A stretch of 64,000 nucleotides of DNA from the NCBI RefSeq assembly GCF_910591885.1, contig NC_063271.1, forward strand, positions 14,873,001 to 14,937,000, in the 5' to 3' direction. Positions 38,006 through 52,220 of this stretch are shown here, one piece after another. Below the pieces are notes generated by a model. It was not told the DNA's origin. It made no database searches and worked only from the letters and a program-made list of their open reading frames with translations. The translations under genes and the position numbers were made by a program. This stretch comes from Bombus terrestris (Eukaryota; Arthropoda; Insecta; Hymenoptera; Apidae). Numbering within the stretch: the stretch's first letter is position 1; the number at the start of each line of letters is the position of its first letter.

Positions 38006-39301
38006 TTTTCTAGCGATGAAAGTAACACTCTCTCATGAAAAAGACCTCATTCCGATCAATTTTTCGATATTCATATCGATATCTATCCCATTTAATGCCA
38101 TCTACGACGCGTTTTAATTTGTCCTGTTTTATCGATCAATTAGGAAATGAAAATCTCAGGTTATTTCTATCTTTATTTTATATTATATAACATTAACATT
38201 TCAATCTCAATTGTAACCATTTGGAAAGTAGTGTTTTAATATTATTGCATGATATTAAAAATAGATCTGACCTTATTTAAAGCAGAGTATTATCCGTAAT
38301 ACCATACTTAATGAATCGTGTATATGTAAATATGTAATACAAACATTTAATAAATGAAATAATAGTAATATTCATTAGGCGTTTAATAAATTAAAGTGTT
38401 AGAATATTCAAAAGTAACACTAAATCTGTACACAATAATTTTGCTTTCTTAATTAAAACATTTTTTGTGTTTATTTCTTTCCCCTAAGAATATTTTTTTA
38501 GCTATAATTATTTGTTTTCTTTGTATATAATTTTCTCAAATTGTGAGGTAGCTTATAAATTTAGTTATAAATATGTTTATATGTAATTGTTGCATTTCCA
38601 AAATTTGTTATAACGTGAGCATTGATAATTTATGTTATTTTTAAAATTGGATAACGTGTTTAAGGAAATATTTTTAATTATTTTTGATTTTAGTTTATTA
38701 TTTGTTAAATTGATATATTCCTAGCAGGTCTACATATTATCTATTACATTTTTTATATATTATATTTGCTATATCGACTGTGTTATAGATATTTATTATA
38801 CGTAATAAGTATTTCATTAATAACTTAAAACTTTATTGCAATTTCTAGATATGTATTCTGTATGAATAGGTATGAAATACAAAACACATTCGTGTTTGCA
38901 ACTTTTTAAAAGATTTCTTTTCTTGAATCCAAAATAAAATATTATTAAATGTAACTATGATTAACTACCTGTATTTATTTACAAGTTTCACAATGATTGA
39001 CGTATTATCAGCTATTTTATTAATAATATGAGAGAAAATAGCATTTTGTTATCGTTTAAGAATTTTGTGTAAAGCTTACAATGGCGCTTACTTAAAACGG
39101 TATTATATTATTCCTTAAATTTACAATTACCTTTTCCTCATTTAGTACACTGTTTGTATAGATGACAAATATGCTTATTATACCTGATTACTGTATATTT
39201 ATTAAAAAGTATACTTATTGTAAAGCTGTACACGATGAAATTAAGAAGCTATCCTATTTATCTTGCTATTATTACATTAATTGTGGTATAGGTAGTAACT
39301 A
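38006..39301. other. AT-rich gene-free stretch
   Basis: Nothing recognisable. Confidence 0.4.
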
Positions 39302-39512
39302 TTAGATTGTCCGAAAAGTTTCTTTCGTTTTATGAGGAAATAATAGACGCACGTCTTTTGTTTTATATTATTTTGTCGAGTTACGTACGATCCATTTTGT
39401 TCTCTTGAGATAAACACCGCGACATTTCACAAACTTGGTTTCACATTTGTATGAAAGTGCACTGTTGTAAAAAACACGTTTGGGAAAGAAAGATACTTCT
39501 CGGACAACCTAA
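39302..39512. mobile_element. Mariner-type MITE with TA target duplication
   Basis: The left end TTAGATTGTCCGAAAAGTTT and the reverse-complemented right end TTAGGTTGTCCGAGAAGTAT are inverted repeats of about 26 bp typed like mariner termini. TA flanks both sides (39300-39301 and 39513-39514). The 211-bp body has no transposase frame, so it is a non-autonomous internal-deletion derivative. Confidence 0.85.
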
Positions 39513-39689
39513 TACTATTATGCTACAAGGATCCAATCACGCTACAACAATAGTCATCATCTCTATTTTGATAATTATATTCCTAATATGCGTAAGCTTA
39601 AAATTGTTCAATTGAAACACGAAATTCGTCAATTGAAACGCAGATGAAATATGGAACTGCTATAAAATTCATTATTAGATTGAACTCGC

Positions 39690-40060
39690 AGCCATCGCTA
39701 GTCAAAGGATCGTAGGTTTCCCCACCCTAGTGAGAGGTATCGGTACGACAGCGACAAAGACAGAGCGAATAGGAAGAACGGCGCAACCAACCAATACGAA
39801 CGAAAGAGACGAAGGTGACGTGGAGTTGGCGGTAGTGGCGGTGGTGGCGATGGTGGTGATGGTGGCGGCGGCAGCGGTGGCGTTCGCGACACGGTGGTCG
39901 TTGTCGGTTCGCGCTGTGCCGACACTTTTGCTGGGTGCAAGCGACCCGACCAACGACGTGTCAACTTGCGCAGGTGCCCCCACGACTTCGACGTCGACCT
40001 ACCCCGCTACCACCACCATTCTCCTCTACTCTCTTCCTACCTCCTTTTACTAGTACCTTT
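39690..40060. promoter_or_regulatory. GC-rich island with a GGTGGCGAT-type triplet array
   Basis: A GGT/GGC/GAT triplet array (about 39827-39885) is followed by a CpG-rich segment (GTCGGTTCGCGCTGTGCCGA). Open frames on both strands are low-complexity shadows. It could be a promoter, an unseen first exon or an enhancer; no product is supported. Confidence 0.28.
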
Positions 40061-43000
40061 CTCCCGCAAACGTTTTAACACTAACGAAATCTATATTTTC
40101 GTTTGTTATCACCTCACGAACATCTGTACACGTATATACCTTAAAATCACTGTAAGCTTATGCCGATGTCCAGAATTTTCAATTCATTAAGTATTAAATA
40201 GTTTACAAAGTACACCGTCATACGAATCAAATATTTTTAGGTGCATAGTTTTTACTAGCAGCTCCTACTCGCTTAACGGATTTCTTTTTGTTAGGAATAA
40301 TGCAATTTATGCGCAAATTGAAAATATTCCCACGTTCCACATTGGGTGATAATGAATAGACTTATAACCTTTCATAAGAGTCTATAAGAGTTCCTTTTTA
40401 AATTTCGATTGCTCTTTGTTATTGAAATTTCTTCTCCTTTTTTTTTTAAATGATATTTTAAAAAATCTCAGAATGGATACATACTCGAATTGATATACAA
40501 ATTAGTGCAGTGTTTATAATTTTTACGATTTCATGAATTTATTAAATTTTAATATTAATCTTTTTTAATATTTCGATTTCGATTCATGACATATATAAAA
40601 ATATTATAAATTATTTTCATTGAAATTTCTTTTTTACTGTCTAATGCGAATATATGTAATTAAATATTTTTGCGTACAATTTTTGCAACATAAAAGTATT
40701 GTTAAGAAAACTCAACTGAAGATATCATGAAATACGTCACAGCCTAATGCATATACAGCATACAGTAACTGAACGAATTCCTTGTTTTATAAACGCGATT
40801 ATTTTCGCGATTCCTTTCACACAAGTGAATAATAGATGCTATTAATACATACAAAGTATCACGATATACTATATCATATCATGTGGTTGGGAAGTTAACA
40901 GTATTAATCCGATTGTTCCGTTACGATTGTTCTCTTACTTCAAGTTTAAATAGGTCCTAGAACTTCCAGGATAGTATATATGGGAATAATAATTAGTTGA
41001 ACTTTAAGGTTTTACTAAAGTTTCATGTAAAAAGCACGAGAACTAACAGGTCACTAAAATTTCTGTTCTTCACATATTATCTTTCTGTGATAAATCATAA
41101 AATATACAATTAAGGTGCAACGCACGCGTGCGAGCTCTCCATAAATATTTGTTGCCTTGCCTTATCTTGCGTTTTATTTTCGACGTATTTACGTATTATA
41201 AAACACTCATATATGTATATAAATGCAGTGATATAAAAGAGATTATTTTGTTACGTCCTGAATCGATCTTTTAAAAATTGTAATAAACATACAAGAAGTT
41301 AATAATTATTATCTCCTAACAAAATATTAAATGTAATCTATGTTACTTGAAACATTTTAGAAACAACAAAATTACCATTTTACATACACCAAAATTGTAC
41401 ATAAAACAGTACGTAGTTAAAATATTTGTTAATACCTATACATTTTCGTAATGGAGTGCGATTGGTCATTAATATAGAGTAATCTAATATTAATCTATTT
41501 CATTTTAGTTACTTATAATGAAGGTTATCATGACACGTAATAATTTTATTTTCTTCTGTTTACATAAGGATGGTTATTATACCATGCGTTAGTCGTGATA
41601 ACTGGATTGTTTTTCACGTGATTTATTGCCATGGTTTTACAGGATTCAGTTAATTTGAACAAAACACTGAGCAAATAGTTTGTCAGATTTATGATTATTT
41701 TGAAGTATTCTAAAAGATTCTACTAAAAAGCACTTTGCAAATCCCAGCGGTTTACAATCTTTGATTTCGAGTCTAATAAATAAAATCTATAACGTTTCCG
41801 AACATTATAAAAAGTAACAATAGACATAACTGAAAATATAGCCACAGGTCGAGATAGGTTTCGTTCCTTACGTTTAGGAGAATGCACATTTCCTTTGGAA
41901 AAATATGGAATATCTAGAGACAGCTCTAAAATTTAATTTTTGGTACAAGAAATATACTATAAGTATGAATTATGAGAAGTTTCTCACTTGCTATCCACGG
42001 TAATAAATAGCAGCACTTAATAGTTCAATATCTAAGTGATTTTGATTGTCTATCAAAAAGAAAGAGGAAGGACAAATGGTCAAACAATATATTTTACAAG
42101 TTTGGCATAGTTCTAATGATCCAGATGTCGAGTTTATAGCTTTATGACCATTATAAAAACAATTTCCTTTTACAATCTCTTTCGACACGAAGGTTTTGAA
42201 TGATGACCGCTATTTATGGTGAAAGTAGGTAATAAAATCCAAAATCTTGAATGTTACATTACCTGCGGAAAGCAGGTATGTTTCAAAATATTCGAACATG
42301 TTCGTTGCGTATATATGTTTCTTTCTGCACATTATTTAGCAGTTTATGTCTGTTCATAACTCTTTTATTTTTTACGACAGTGATATGGTTTATTTCCAGC
42401 ATAAATTACAGAATTTTCTTATGTTACGTTAAAACATTTTCTTATAATTAGTGTATTGTATGCGTTGTGGAAAACGGGGAAGGCACAAACTTCCTAATTT
42501 TTCTTTTAGCTTATTATCAGTGAAGGTAATGACATGTAAATCAGTTATATTAAAGTATATTTTTAAACATTTGATTCGGGTGTTTTTTAATAGTAATATT
42601 CAAATCAAAATTTATTCAATTGTTTATAAGCAACAATAACTTCTTTTCATCATATATATGTTTATTCGAATATCAGTAAGTAAAAAACAAAATTATACTG
42701 TTTGAATGTTATTAACATACGTATCTCATATACGTGGAAGACTGATTCTGGAATAAATTTATGGCAAATATGTTTTAAATGCATACGTAACTCCAGGTCG
42801 AATGCATATTGTAGCGATTAATGAATTTGGCTGAAATAGATTGAGGTGGTAATGGCACTGGTATATATGTTCACGGACGTGGATGGGTTCGTGCTGCATC
42901 GAAATGCATATCAATTGTTTCATGGAAATTCGAGTGTTACTTCCCTTCATTACTATTCACAGAATTATATGATTGTACCGCACGTACATGTGCAATGCAG

Positions 43001-43549
43001 ACAAGTTGATTTACATAATTCGTATCGATCACGAAATTGTGCGTTATTAGGTGAGTTAATTTGATCTGTCTTTCAAATGTGATTTTCGTACAAATTTTTA
43101 TAGATACTAACATTCGTAATAAAGTCGTAAAATAGAAAAATAGATAAAAGAGAAATATATAATTGTACATTATACAAATACATATACCACACGAGTATCT
43201 TTTAAAAATATGTACATTCACATATATATATATAAATATTTTAAAGTATCTACGATTATCTATACTACAATTTAAGTACTTTTGACTTTTTGTATAATTC
43301 GTTTCCTTTTTTTATTTAATGTATACGAAAAAAATGAAAGTAAACAGATATAGTAGATATAGACGAATAAACAAACGAGTTATCTAATTGACAAATGGTT
43401 TTGCTATATTATTATCTGTATTTGATCAAAAATTCCTTATGAAAAAATGTTAATCACGAAGAAGGAATAGAAATGGAGAACAAGACGACTATTTGAGAAT
43501 TATAAATTATCGATTGCTCGTTTAAATTTAAAGGCGTGCGCTAAATATG
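40061..43549. other. AT-rich gene desert
   Basis: No exon supported. A moderately conserved-looking patch at 42800-42940 (GCGATTAATGAATTTGG, GGACGTGGATGGG) may be regulatory. Confidence 0.4.
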
Positions 43550-43805
43550 TACATAGTTGGAACGCGTCATCGTTGTCTTGTCTGGTGTCACGAATGGTAA
43601 AAGAGAGCCATGAGTTTCTTCAGTCGGCAGTCGGCGCCACATAAACATGTCCTCTTCCGCATAGACAGAAGGGGAAGGCTCGGATAATTATACAGCGCTC
43701 TCATCTCTCACCAAAGCGTATCCTCTAACTAGCGCTAATAACGCCGCTAATGCTCTTCCATGGAAACTGCTCGTACCTAACAACCACTCCGTTACCTTCT
43801 CCACC
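43550..43805. promoter_or_regulatory. Candidate regulatory island
   Basis: A GC-raised block with GTCGGCAGTCGGCGCC, a forkhead-like ATAAACA (43641-43647) and CTAGCGCTAATAACGCC. No open frame. Inferred. Confidence 0.28.
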
Positions 43806-46800
43806 ACAAAGATAAAATGGAAATAACGACAGTAGTTTATAACTTGATACTTCTTTTTAGATAAAAATGCGATTTAAAACCAACAGATCTATTAAATTAA
43901 TTCTTCTTTCTTGAGAGTTTTTAGTCTTTTACCAGCAAATAGCCTTCCTCTTCTTTTATCAAATTTCTGGCATTAAAATTGTATAAAATGTAACAAAATG
44001 GTTTCTGTAAATTGTGTATGTGCATAAGTACTTGTAAATAGTACCGAAAGTGGGAACGATGTTACGATATCCAAATCACATTAAATGATATATTTACTTA
44101 GACATCTTTAGAATTGATTCGCTTAAAAATTCTGCACTATCGCAAACTTTTGTAGCTAATTAATGGGTCATTTCCCTGGTTTATGCCACAATTTACACTC
44201 CATTTTATATATGTAACTAATGGATTTTTAAATTCTATTCTTTTGCAGACTAAAAGTATAAACGAGAAAATATTACTCTAAATTTCAATGTATTCATTTA
44301 TGTAAAAATTTTCCATTCCCATTTGTACCACAAAGTGTATTACAGCGAATAATTAATCTTGCAATTAATATGTACTTATTTTCCTCACTCGATATTAATA
44401 CTTATTTTCATAGGTATTACGAGGATACATTTAGTCTTGTCATAAAGATACATAATAATTTATAAACTGTTATATTGAATATTATTGGGATCAGATTTTA
44501 TAATTTTGTACATTTTTATACTCCCATATATTATACATATATATACACAGAATTATATATTTTATACGTAAAAAATTTTCCAATTTTTCAGTTTGTTAAA
44601 GAGATGTATATGATCGTAATTATTCTTTCTTATTTTACAAACTTGATAAAAATAATCGATTGATGGATCATCTATTAAGAGAAATAATAAAATAAACTCC
44701 CTATCTAATAATAATATAATATCTAATAATAAAAGGAATATACAACATGCAATATTTATTACAATTACTGTAAATACTATACTAATTATCCTATGTTATT
44801 TGTTATACGATTAATGGAAATCTTTACTACTATTCTACTATTTTTGCACTCTAAAAGAATTTCCGAAATACAAGAAAAACTCGTCTAGAAGCCTTCTTTC
44901 ACGATTATAAAAAAAGTAAGGGAAATTATATATTATGATTTCATAGATAAAATTTCATTTTTGAAGATAATTTTAGTCAAAATCTATAACTATCGTAATG
45001 AATATTGAAATTTAAAAAAGTGTTAAACTAACATTTTTACCATATGTCATTCTTCATTTTAGATTTCATGTATGTTGATTGTAACATATTTCAATATATA
45101 TGAACAATAAATGCGTACAGAGAAGTGTGTAAGCGATTGAATCAGCACGAAATTTGATAGAGAAAGAGGAAGAGACAGACAAACAAACAGACAGACAGAC
45201 AAAGATACAGACAGATAGACAGACAAACAAAGATAGAGGGAGACTATTCGTTTAAATATTAAGAGATCAATAAAATTTGAAATATTTTCTAATACGTATA
45301 AGTATAAAACATCAAAATACATGTGTAATTACATTTATTAAAGTCCATTATTTTCAAAACTATAATAAGACTGTGCATCGTTGATGAAGGGTTTTAACGA
45401 TTTCAAAACCACTTATAATCTCTGTTTTTTAATAACATACGATATTTTTTTTATCCAAAATAGGAAAACGGATATTGAAACGTGCAGCTTGAAAATTCAA
45501 AAAGTTTGATAATAATGCTACAATGGAAGTTTTAAATACAATTTGAAAGAAAAGTTAAAAATTTAATGCCACACGATATAAATATCTATAATTTAATTAT
45601 ATTTATATCTATATTTTAAAGTATAGCGACTCGATGTTATCATTTATTTGTGAATTGTCATTACTATTGTTGCGAGCGAACGGAATTTATATCAATCACG
45701 TAGCTAATGAGCCCTAAAGGATTGTACTTGATGAAAAGAGTAAGAAATGTACTGAACAAAATTTAGTCAGTACATATCAAATAAGAAACTACAATGTAAA
45801 AAATTACTAAACAACTTGTTTTCAATAAAAATCAAGGTCATTTTCATTTCATCGAAGTGAAGTATAATAGAATCTTCTTAATCTAATTTTGTATACGGTT
45901 GTACCTACGTTGTAGGTAATATCGAGATAAACACCGCAATATCAGATTAAATTGTTTTTGTAATAACTTGCTTAGAAAAATAAGATAAACTCGCGATTCG
46001 TTAATATGTATGTACTTCGTAAGTGAATGTAAACAGTAAACTTGTTATTACTGTGATAAATTCCACTTCTGGTTCATAGAACATAATTATACTATAATAT
46101 TATACAATTATATAACAAGCAAACTTTATAATCCCATAGTTCTGCATGCACGCATTATTTGATTTCAAAATTCGTCGATAATATTAATCAATGTTTTTTG
46201 AACAATTAATTGTAAACATTCTCGCGAGTAATTATTTCGTTGACAAGTTAAATTTAGTAATATATAATAACAAACGAAGATAAGTTTAGTAATACATAAT
46301 ACGATTACGTACGGTAAATTTACCCATAAGAAATGGGATCTGTAACAAGTATATTTATTCCTTACATTCATATATATTAACTCAATTACATTCGTAATAG
46401 TTATTTTCGTATTTGTTTTGCGCAATTATGTAAAGCTTATTACAATAATTAATTTACAGTGAAGACACTTTTTATTGGATTGCTAAAAATGTTACAGATA
46501 TAAACGGCGTATACCTGATCATCGCTTAACTATGCTACCTGTTGAATGATTTATACAAGTATGCATCATAATATTGCATCAACAGGATGCGTGTACTAAA
46601 TGTTATATTGCAGTAGATACAATAAAGTAATAAATAATTTATGTTAATACCATCTATAAATCAACCGTCTTACGTTATAATACAGAATAAAGCATTCATT
46701 GTAACGTATGAACTTGAGATTGTTAACACACACACACGTATATACCAAACAACGCATTTTAGAAAAAATCATATAACACTTAAGTGACAGTCATATAACA

Positions 46801-48540
46801 TTTATTAAATATTATATATATAACATATATTACGTTAATAAATGTTTCACAATATACAGGATGAAGCAGTAGTCGTAATACAATCGGGCAGAAGATAATT
46901 TTACGTGAAAATATAAGAAAAAGATTTGCTGTAATGCTTTTCTCATCCGAAGTTTAGAAACAAACTTTGAGGATTTGACAAGTATATAATAAATATTTTA
47001 AATTTATCTAATTCCGGACACATATCTTCACATGTGTAATAACTTCCAGTAGATTGTTTACTCATATCTAGTCCGTAAAATTTATTTATATCCTCGTATA
47101 TTCCTCATCTTCCTATTCACTATAAACGCGGTTACTGCGCTTTTGTTATTTATTTTTTTTTTTTTTAGAAAATTACTTCTTCCAAATTTTTCCATTTATT
47201 TTGATAACTTTCGTAAGATACGAGTAGTTATTGTATGTCAGAAACATGAAATTACACATTCACCGAGATAAGTCATACCTACGATCTTACTCAATTTACA
47301 TAATCTTGATTGATCGTTTTATTTAAATAATATTATTCAGGCTAGACAAGACATTAACAGAAACGGTATTTAGGATCATAGAACACAATAGTCAATATTT
47401 ATAAAGTCAATATGCAGCATATGAGTGTTTGTGACCCATCCTAGTACTTTAAATTCAGATATATAATACATATACATATATATGTGAATAACTAACATTA
47501 TTCTACACTTCAAAGAATACAAATAACGTTATATTAAATAATTACGTTTCTAATAGAAAGAGTAATGATATTTTAAAACGAAAAGATTGTTTCACTTATC
47601 GATAAAAACGCTGAAATTACTGAACAATCATATTTAAAGTATAGCGAATATGTACATAGCAAATGGTTCGCATGAACATTATCGTTATCGGTCTTCGATA
47701 GTAAATATCCACATACTTAGCTACGCAGCATGCTATATAAGTCATGACAAGAATAATTTAAATACATATTTTTCTTAACAAGTTTCACATTTTCTGGGTT
47801 CATAATATACGATATAAGTAATGAAATGTGTTGCCAGATACTTGTTGATACTTATAACATAAATACTTACGATGCTCTTATAGAAGAAAATAATTTCTAT
47901 ATGTCTTTTTAATTCATATGATAGAAACACCAAACATGTTATTGCGTCTTATATGAAAAAATATGTAAACAAATTTAAAAATATTCTTGTAACAAGCAAT
48001 ATTTTATATAGTAGGACATTCTATGTATAATCAACAACCAAAATGTATTAATTTGCCTATTTTATATTTAAAGTTTATGTCTAGTTTATATCTAAGTTTT
48101 AAAGTAGGAAAATTACAGTTAAGTGAAAATATTAATTCCAACTTTCACGATACAAGTATTAACGATGATAATCTTTTAATAAAAGCAAGTTACGTTTCCT
48201 CATTTTTTTGACCTCGAAGAATATCGTATTGCATATTGTTAAATATGTCTTGACTCACATTTGCATATGACATAAAACGATATTTTATAGCTACAGTGGG
48301 TTATGATTAAACATAATGATTAAACATAATTAAACATAAACCAGTTGACACACATATGTACATACACATAACATTTAGGATTTTATGAGACTTCTACATT
48401 CTGTGAAGATGACGGGCAAGTTCTTTGAAGTAATGTTATAACAAATGTAAATAAAGAATTTCAAAAATAGCGTGTTTTATTTGAATGTATTCGTACGAGG
48501 ATCTATCACCTGTCATATAACAAAATTTAGTCCTAGCGAT
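43806..48540. other. AT-rich gene desert
   Basis: Only simple repeats are visible, notably a GACA tract at about 45171-45228 and a T run at 47152-47166. No gene supported. Confidence 0.4.
45171..45228. repeat. (GACA)n-type microsatellite
   Basis: Imperfect tandem ACAGACAGACAAA units. The minus-strand Ser/Leu/Cys-rich frame here is an artefact. Confidence 0.85.
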
Positions 48541-49045
48541 CTCCAAGAATAACCGCTAGACTTTATCGGTTGGAGAGTTTTCGAAACGTGCCACTGAAGT
48601 TTCATCGTCGCATCGTGTTGCCGTGATTTCTCACGTATCTCTACAGGAAACTAGTGGAGAGTAGATAATCACACTCTGCTAACCGCACATCGATCAGGCA
48701 AAACGTAAACACGATTAGTATAACGTACAGCTAATGAACTAATCCCGCCACGTCGTCGACGAGCACGAACCCATCTCGCAGGATACATAGTGCTACACCA
48801 ACATTCGTTACTTGCTTGCTCGTTGTCTTTCTTCTCCTCTATTTCGAGTCTTTTTTCCTTTTCTATGGTCCAGAAACGAGCACGTTATTTATGGCTAGTC
48901 CGTTGCAACTCCGCTTGCGCATTTTGCGCAAGGGCTGTAGAAAATCGACAGCTGTCACCTCGTTCGGCAACTCCGTATATCCATCTTTCTTTCTTACTCT
49001 ATTTGTCTTTCTTTCTTTCTTCATCCATTTATCTCTTGACGTATA
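48541..49045. promoter_or_regulatory. Raised-GC island
   Basis: GC-raised sequence (CACGTCGTCGACGAGCACG, CGCTTGCGCATTTTGCGCAAG) without a recognisable protein. CTTGCGCATTTTGCGCAAG contains a perfect inverted repeat. Confidence 0.25.
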
Positions 49046-50115
49046 GCCACCGTGTCATTCTTCTTATACGAAACTCAAGTTTGCCAGCTTGTTTGTATAA
49101 TATCTCACTTATATATATGTACATTGGAATTTTCATTTTTGCAAATTAGAATTTTCTAATAGCGAGAAATTTAATGCCTTTTTAATCAGAAATCATTTAT
49201 AGTATACGTTACATAATTATATAGTACTTTGCAATAAAACATATGTATTTAATGAGCCGGGACAGAGTCGAAGAGAACTTTTCTGAACTTTGTTGAAATT
49301 TTGTTAATGTTTCGATAGAGTTTGCTAAATTTTTAATGATACACATTTGTGTTAGCGAATAATACGAATGCAGAAGAACAGAAACGCTAAGACAAGAATA
49401 CAACATAAAACCGAATACAGTTCTAACATCACGTGATCGTATATGAAATATAATAAACCGTCTTAAAGAAACAAATTTTTGTAATATATATACTCCAAAA
49501 TATAATTCATCCAGACTCAATATAGAGAGATGCGAAAACACAAAAGAAGAAAACGAAGAAGTAAACAGTTGAGTTGCTAAAAACCAATAAATTACGTGAA
49601 ATATGATATCTAATCGTCACAAAAATCCATCAAATAAAAATAACACAAAACTCAACTAAATCCATAATAACATAAACTCAAGACGTGATCGAAATATCGA
49701 TGCACTTGTAGAGAACAATTTTCGGTGCTGCAGCATCAACGTAGACGCATCATACGAAAGTTTCAAAGAATTTTGAAATTACGAGGATAAATATAAATGT
49801 TCAAAGTCGAACTACGTAAACGTTTAATTATACGGGGTAATTTGAACGCCCGTTTAATACTATAACGATATTCATTTATCGTAGGATATATTATAATGGT
49901 TTGAAATAATTTGAACATGTCAAAAGCATTATAATCGGAATTACCCGAAAACCAAGCAGCTATTGAATTAGAATTTAAAATAGGATATCGAAAACGTGAA
50001 ATTGCGTAACAACTATTCGAGCGACGCACGCGCCAAGATTTCGCAAAGGATGCATCCAGTGTAAAGACGCTCTACTAATTATGAGTGAAACTATATGCGT
50101 GCGAATATGTCATGC
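49046..50115. other. AT-rich gene-free stretch
   Basis: Nothing supported. Confidence 0.4.
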
Positions 50116-50199
50116 ATACACACACGTCTACTGACCTATACTTACAATTGCGCGCGTATTGGTGCAAAAGGCGTTATTTATGTCCTCTTTGTCGGGCCA

Positions 50200-50700
50200 T
50201 CGATAACCGCTGTAGAGAACTGTGGCGTGGTATAGCGTGGCGTGGCCTAGTGCAGCCCGTGTCGGTGTATACGCACATAAATAATGCGAGCGCAATTTCC
50301 CATGTAATTGATGGGGTACCCCCACCTTCCTAGCTTCCCTTCCCTTTCCATAATGGTGAGTGAACTGAGCTCTGGATGTTAGCCACAGAGCACCCTGTGG
50401 GGCGTAAACTCGACAATGCCTTCGTCACGCCGCGCATTGTTTGCCACCGCCGAGAGTTCACTCTCGGGGTTGATTTACTGTCCCGAGTTCGCTCACGAGC
50501 CACGGACGGCTGCCGACCCCGCAAAGAGCGTGTACCGAAATTTTCGTCGAAAGATCGTCGCTCTTCTGTCATCCTGTTCCCACCCCGTTTTCTCCGGAGT
50601 CTCTGCGCTGAGAGATGGCTTTGCTTGCTGGTACGAACCATTAGAAGCAACTGCTCTTTATCCACGTTTTCCTTACCACGTTTTATTCTCGACTTTTGGA
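50200..50700. promoter_or_regulatory. GC-rich island with clustered perfect stem-loops
   Basis: Contains CCACAG/CTGTGG (50383-50388, 50395-50400), CCGAGAGT/ACTCTCGG (50450-50457, 50460-50467) and CTCGGG/CCCGAG (about 50463-50487). Overlapping frames on both strands are not protein-like. It may be structured RNA or an enhancer. Confidence 0.3.
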
Positions 50701-52070
50701 CTCTAGTTTACCAGGAACAAAGATTTCATAAGTACATTTATGGTTACATCAACTGAGCTGATACCCACGTACGTCTAATGCGAACCGTATTTTCTTCAAC
50801 AAGTTCTCATTTCCATAACAGCTAAGGATTCGAAACGGCTGAAGAAATATCGATTAATTAGTTTTTGTAATTTTCTACTATGTGTTTCCACAGACTCGTC
50901 GAGACAACACGGATCCTTGTTTTATCCATGTTCTCCACAGGACCGTTACTTGGTATTTAACGGTACAACGCGGCACGGGCATGGCAAAAGACAAAAATGT
51001 GTAATAAGAGAAGTGATTTTCGTAATACAAACGATCAAATTAAGAATTAATATTTTCTCAATATTTTAAGTCTATGTAAAACAATACAGAGTGAAGCTAT
51101 AAGTAGGTATAAACTCTATATTTGCAATCTATATTTGCAATATATATCCATTGAGTTTAACGTTCGTTTATATGTCAACGCCTAAGACATCACTTGTAGG
51201 GCAACGTAAGCAGCCAAATACAGTTTTGAATCAGATGATTTTTCATTCACACTTATATATTATACACGATCTCCTTTCAGTCTTTTTCCCCTTCTGTTAC
51301 CCTCTCTGACAGGCACAATTTCGTACGACATTTTTTATTCGCCACAAGTTCATGATCAACGTTTTCATGCAGGCAAGTAATATATAACAACTGACAACTC
51401 GCCATCAATTTTACGAACTGCATCATAAATTATATCACACCAGAAGGTGATATGATATACAAAAAGAGTTGAAATTTTCAGGGACGATGAAGAATTTTCT
51501 ATTACCATAATTTCATCGCCTCGTATCCTCTTTTATCGTGAAATATCGGGTATTATACGGTAATTTCGTTTGTTCATTCACGACTAGATTAATTTATACG
51601 TTTGCGATATAAAACAAGTCGTAATGCGTAATACAATCGATAACCTAATGTAATAATACTTAAATGGCTTGTAGCTTTCAGTACACGCTAACTACGTTAA
51701 TATCAAAATTTCGTTAGGAAATAAAGAGTTGTTCGATAATAAATAATATTAAAAATACAGAGTTTGTTCAATGGTGATGCAATGTTTAAGATCATCGGCA
51801 TGGAACAGCCACGGTTTACGGTAATTGCGAGAAAACTAACCACTATTTACTTTCGTGGAATAAAAAATCGCTAAAAAGAGTCGACAGTGTCGGGTCGATT
51901 TCTTCGCCCTTTCTTTTCGACCTACATACATACATAGTCGTGAGTTGGAACGCGGAACACGTTGTTTCTACTTCTGTGTGCGCAAGTAGGTATATGTTGT
52001 CTTGTTATGTCGTCCTGGCAATCGGATCAAACATTAAGCCAGTCCAGACGGGTAGACTAGATTAGGAAGG
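50701..52070. other. Gene-free stretch
   Basis: AT-rich, nothing supported. Confidence 0.4.
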
Positions 52071-52220
52071 GTTAACCAACGTACCAGTACGGTGATTTAA
52101 ATCAATGACGGCGGCACATCTGCTGACAGAGATTAATGATTAGACGCACGAGAACGAAGCCTGAAACTCGGTGCTTTCAGAGATCGGACAGATTAGAAAC
52201 TAATTTAACGAGCTGCTTTC
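52071..52220. promoter_or_regulatory. Candidate enhancer core (E-box, Meis-like and homeodomain sites)
   Basis: ATTTAAATCAATGACGGCGG, CATCTG (52117-52122), CTGACAG (52123-52129) and TAATGATTA (52134-52142) are packed within about 60 bp. No coding frame of note. Confidence 0.3.

Noticed and set aside
39702..40053. Overlapping frames of about 90-107 codons on both strands.
   Set aside because: Driven by the GGT/GGC/GAT triplet array; Val/Ala/Met or Thr/Ala low complexity with no family match.
45923..45940. A 14-bp match (GAGATAAACACCGC) to the interior of the mariner MITE at about 39400.
   Set aside because: Too short, with no mariner termini nearby; probably chance.
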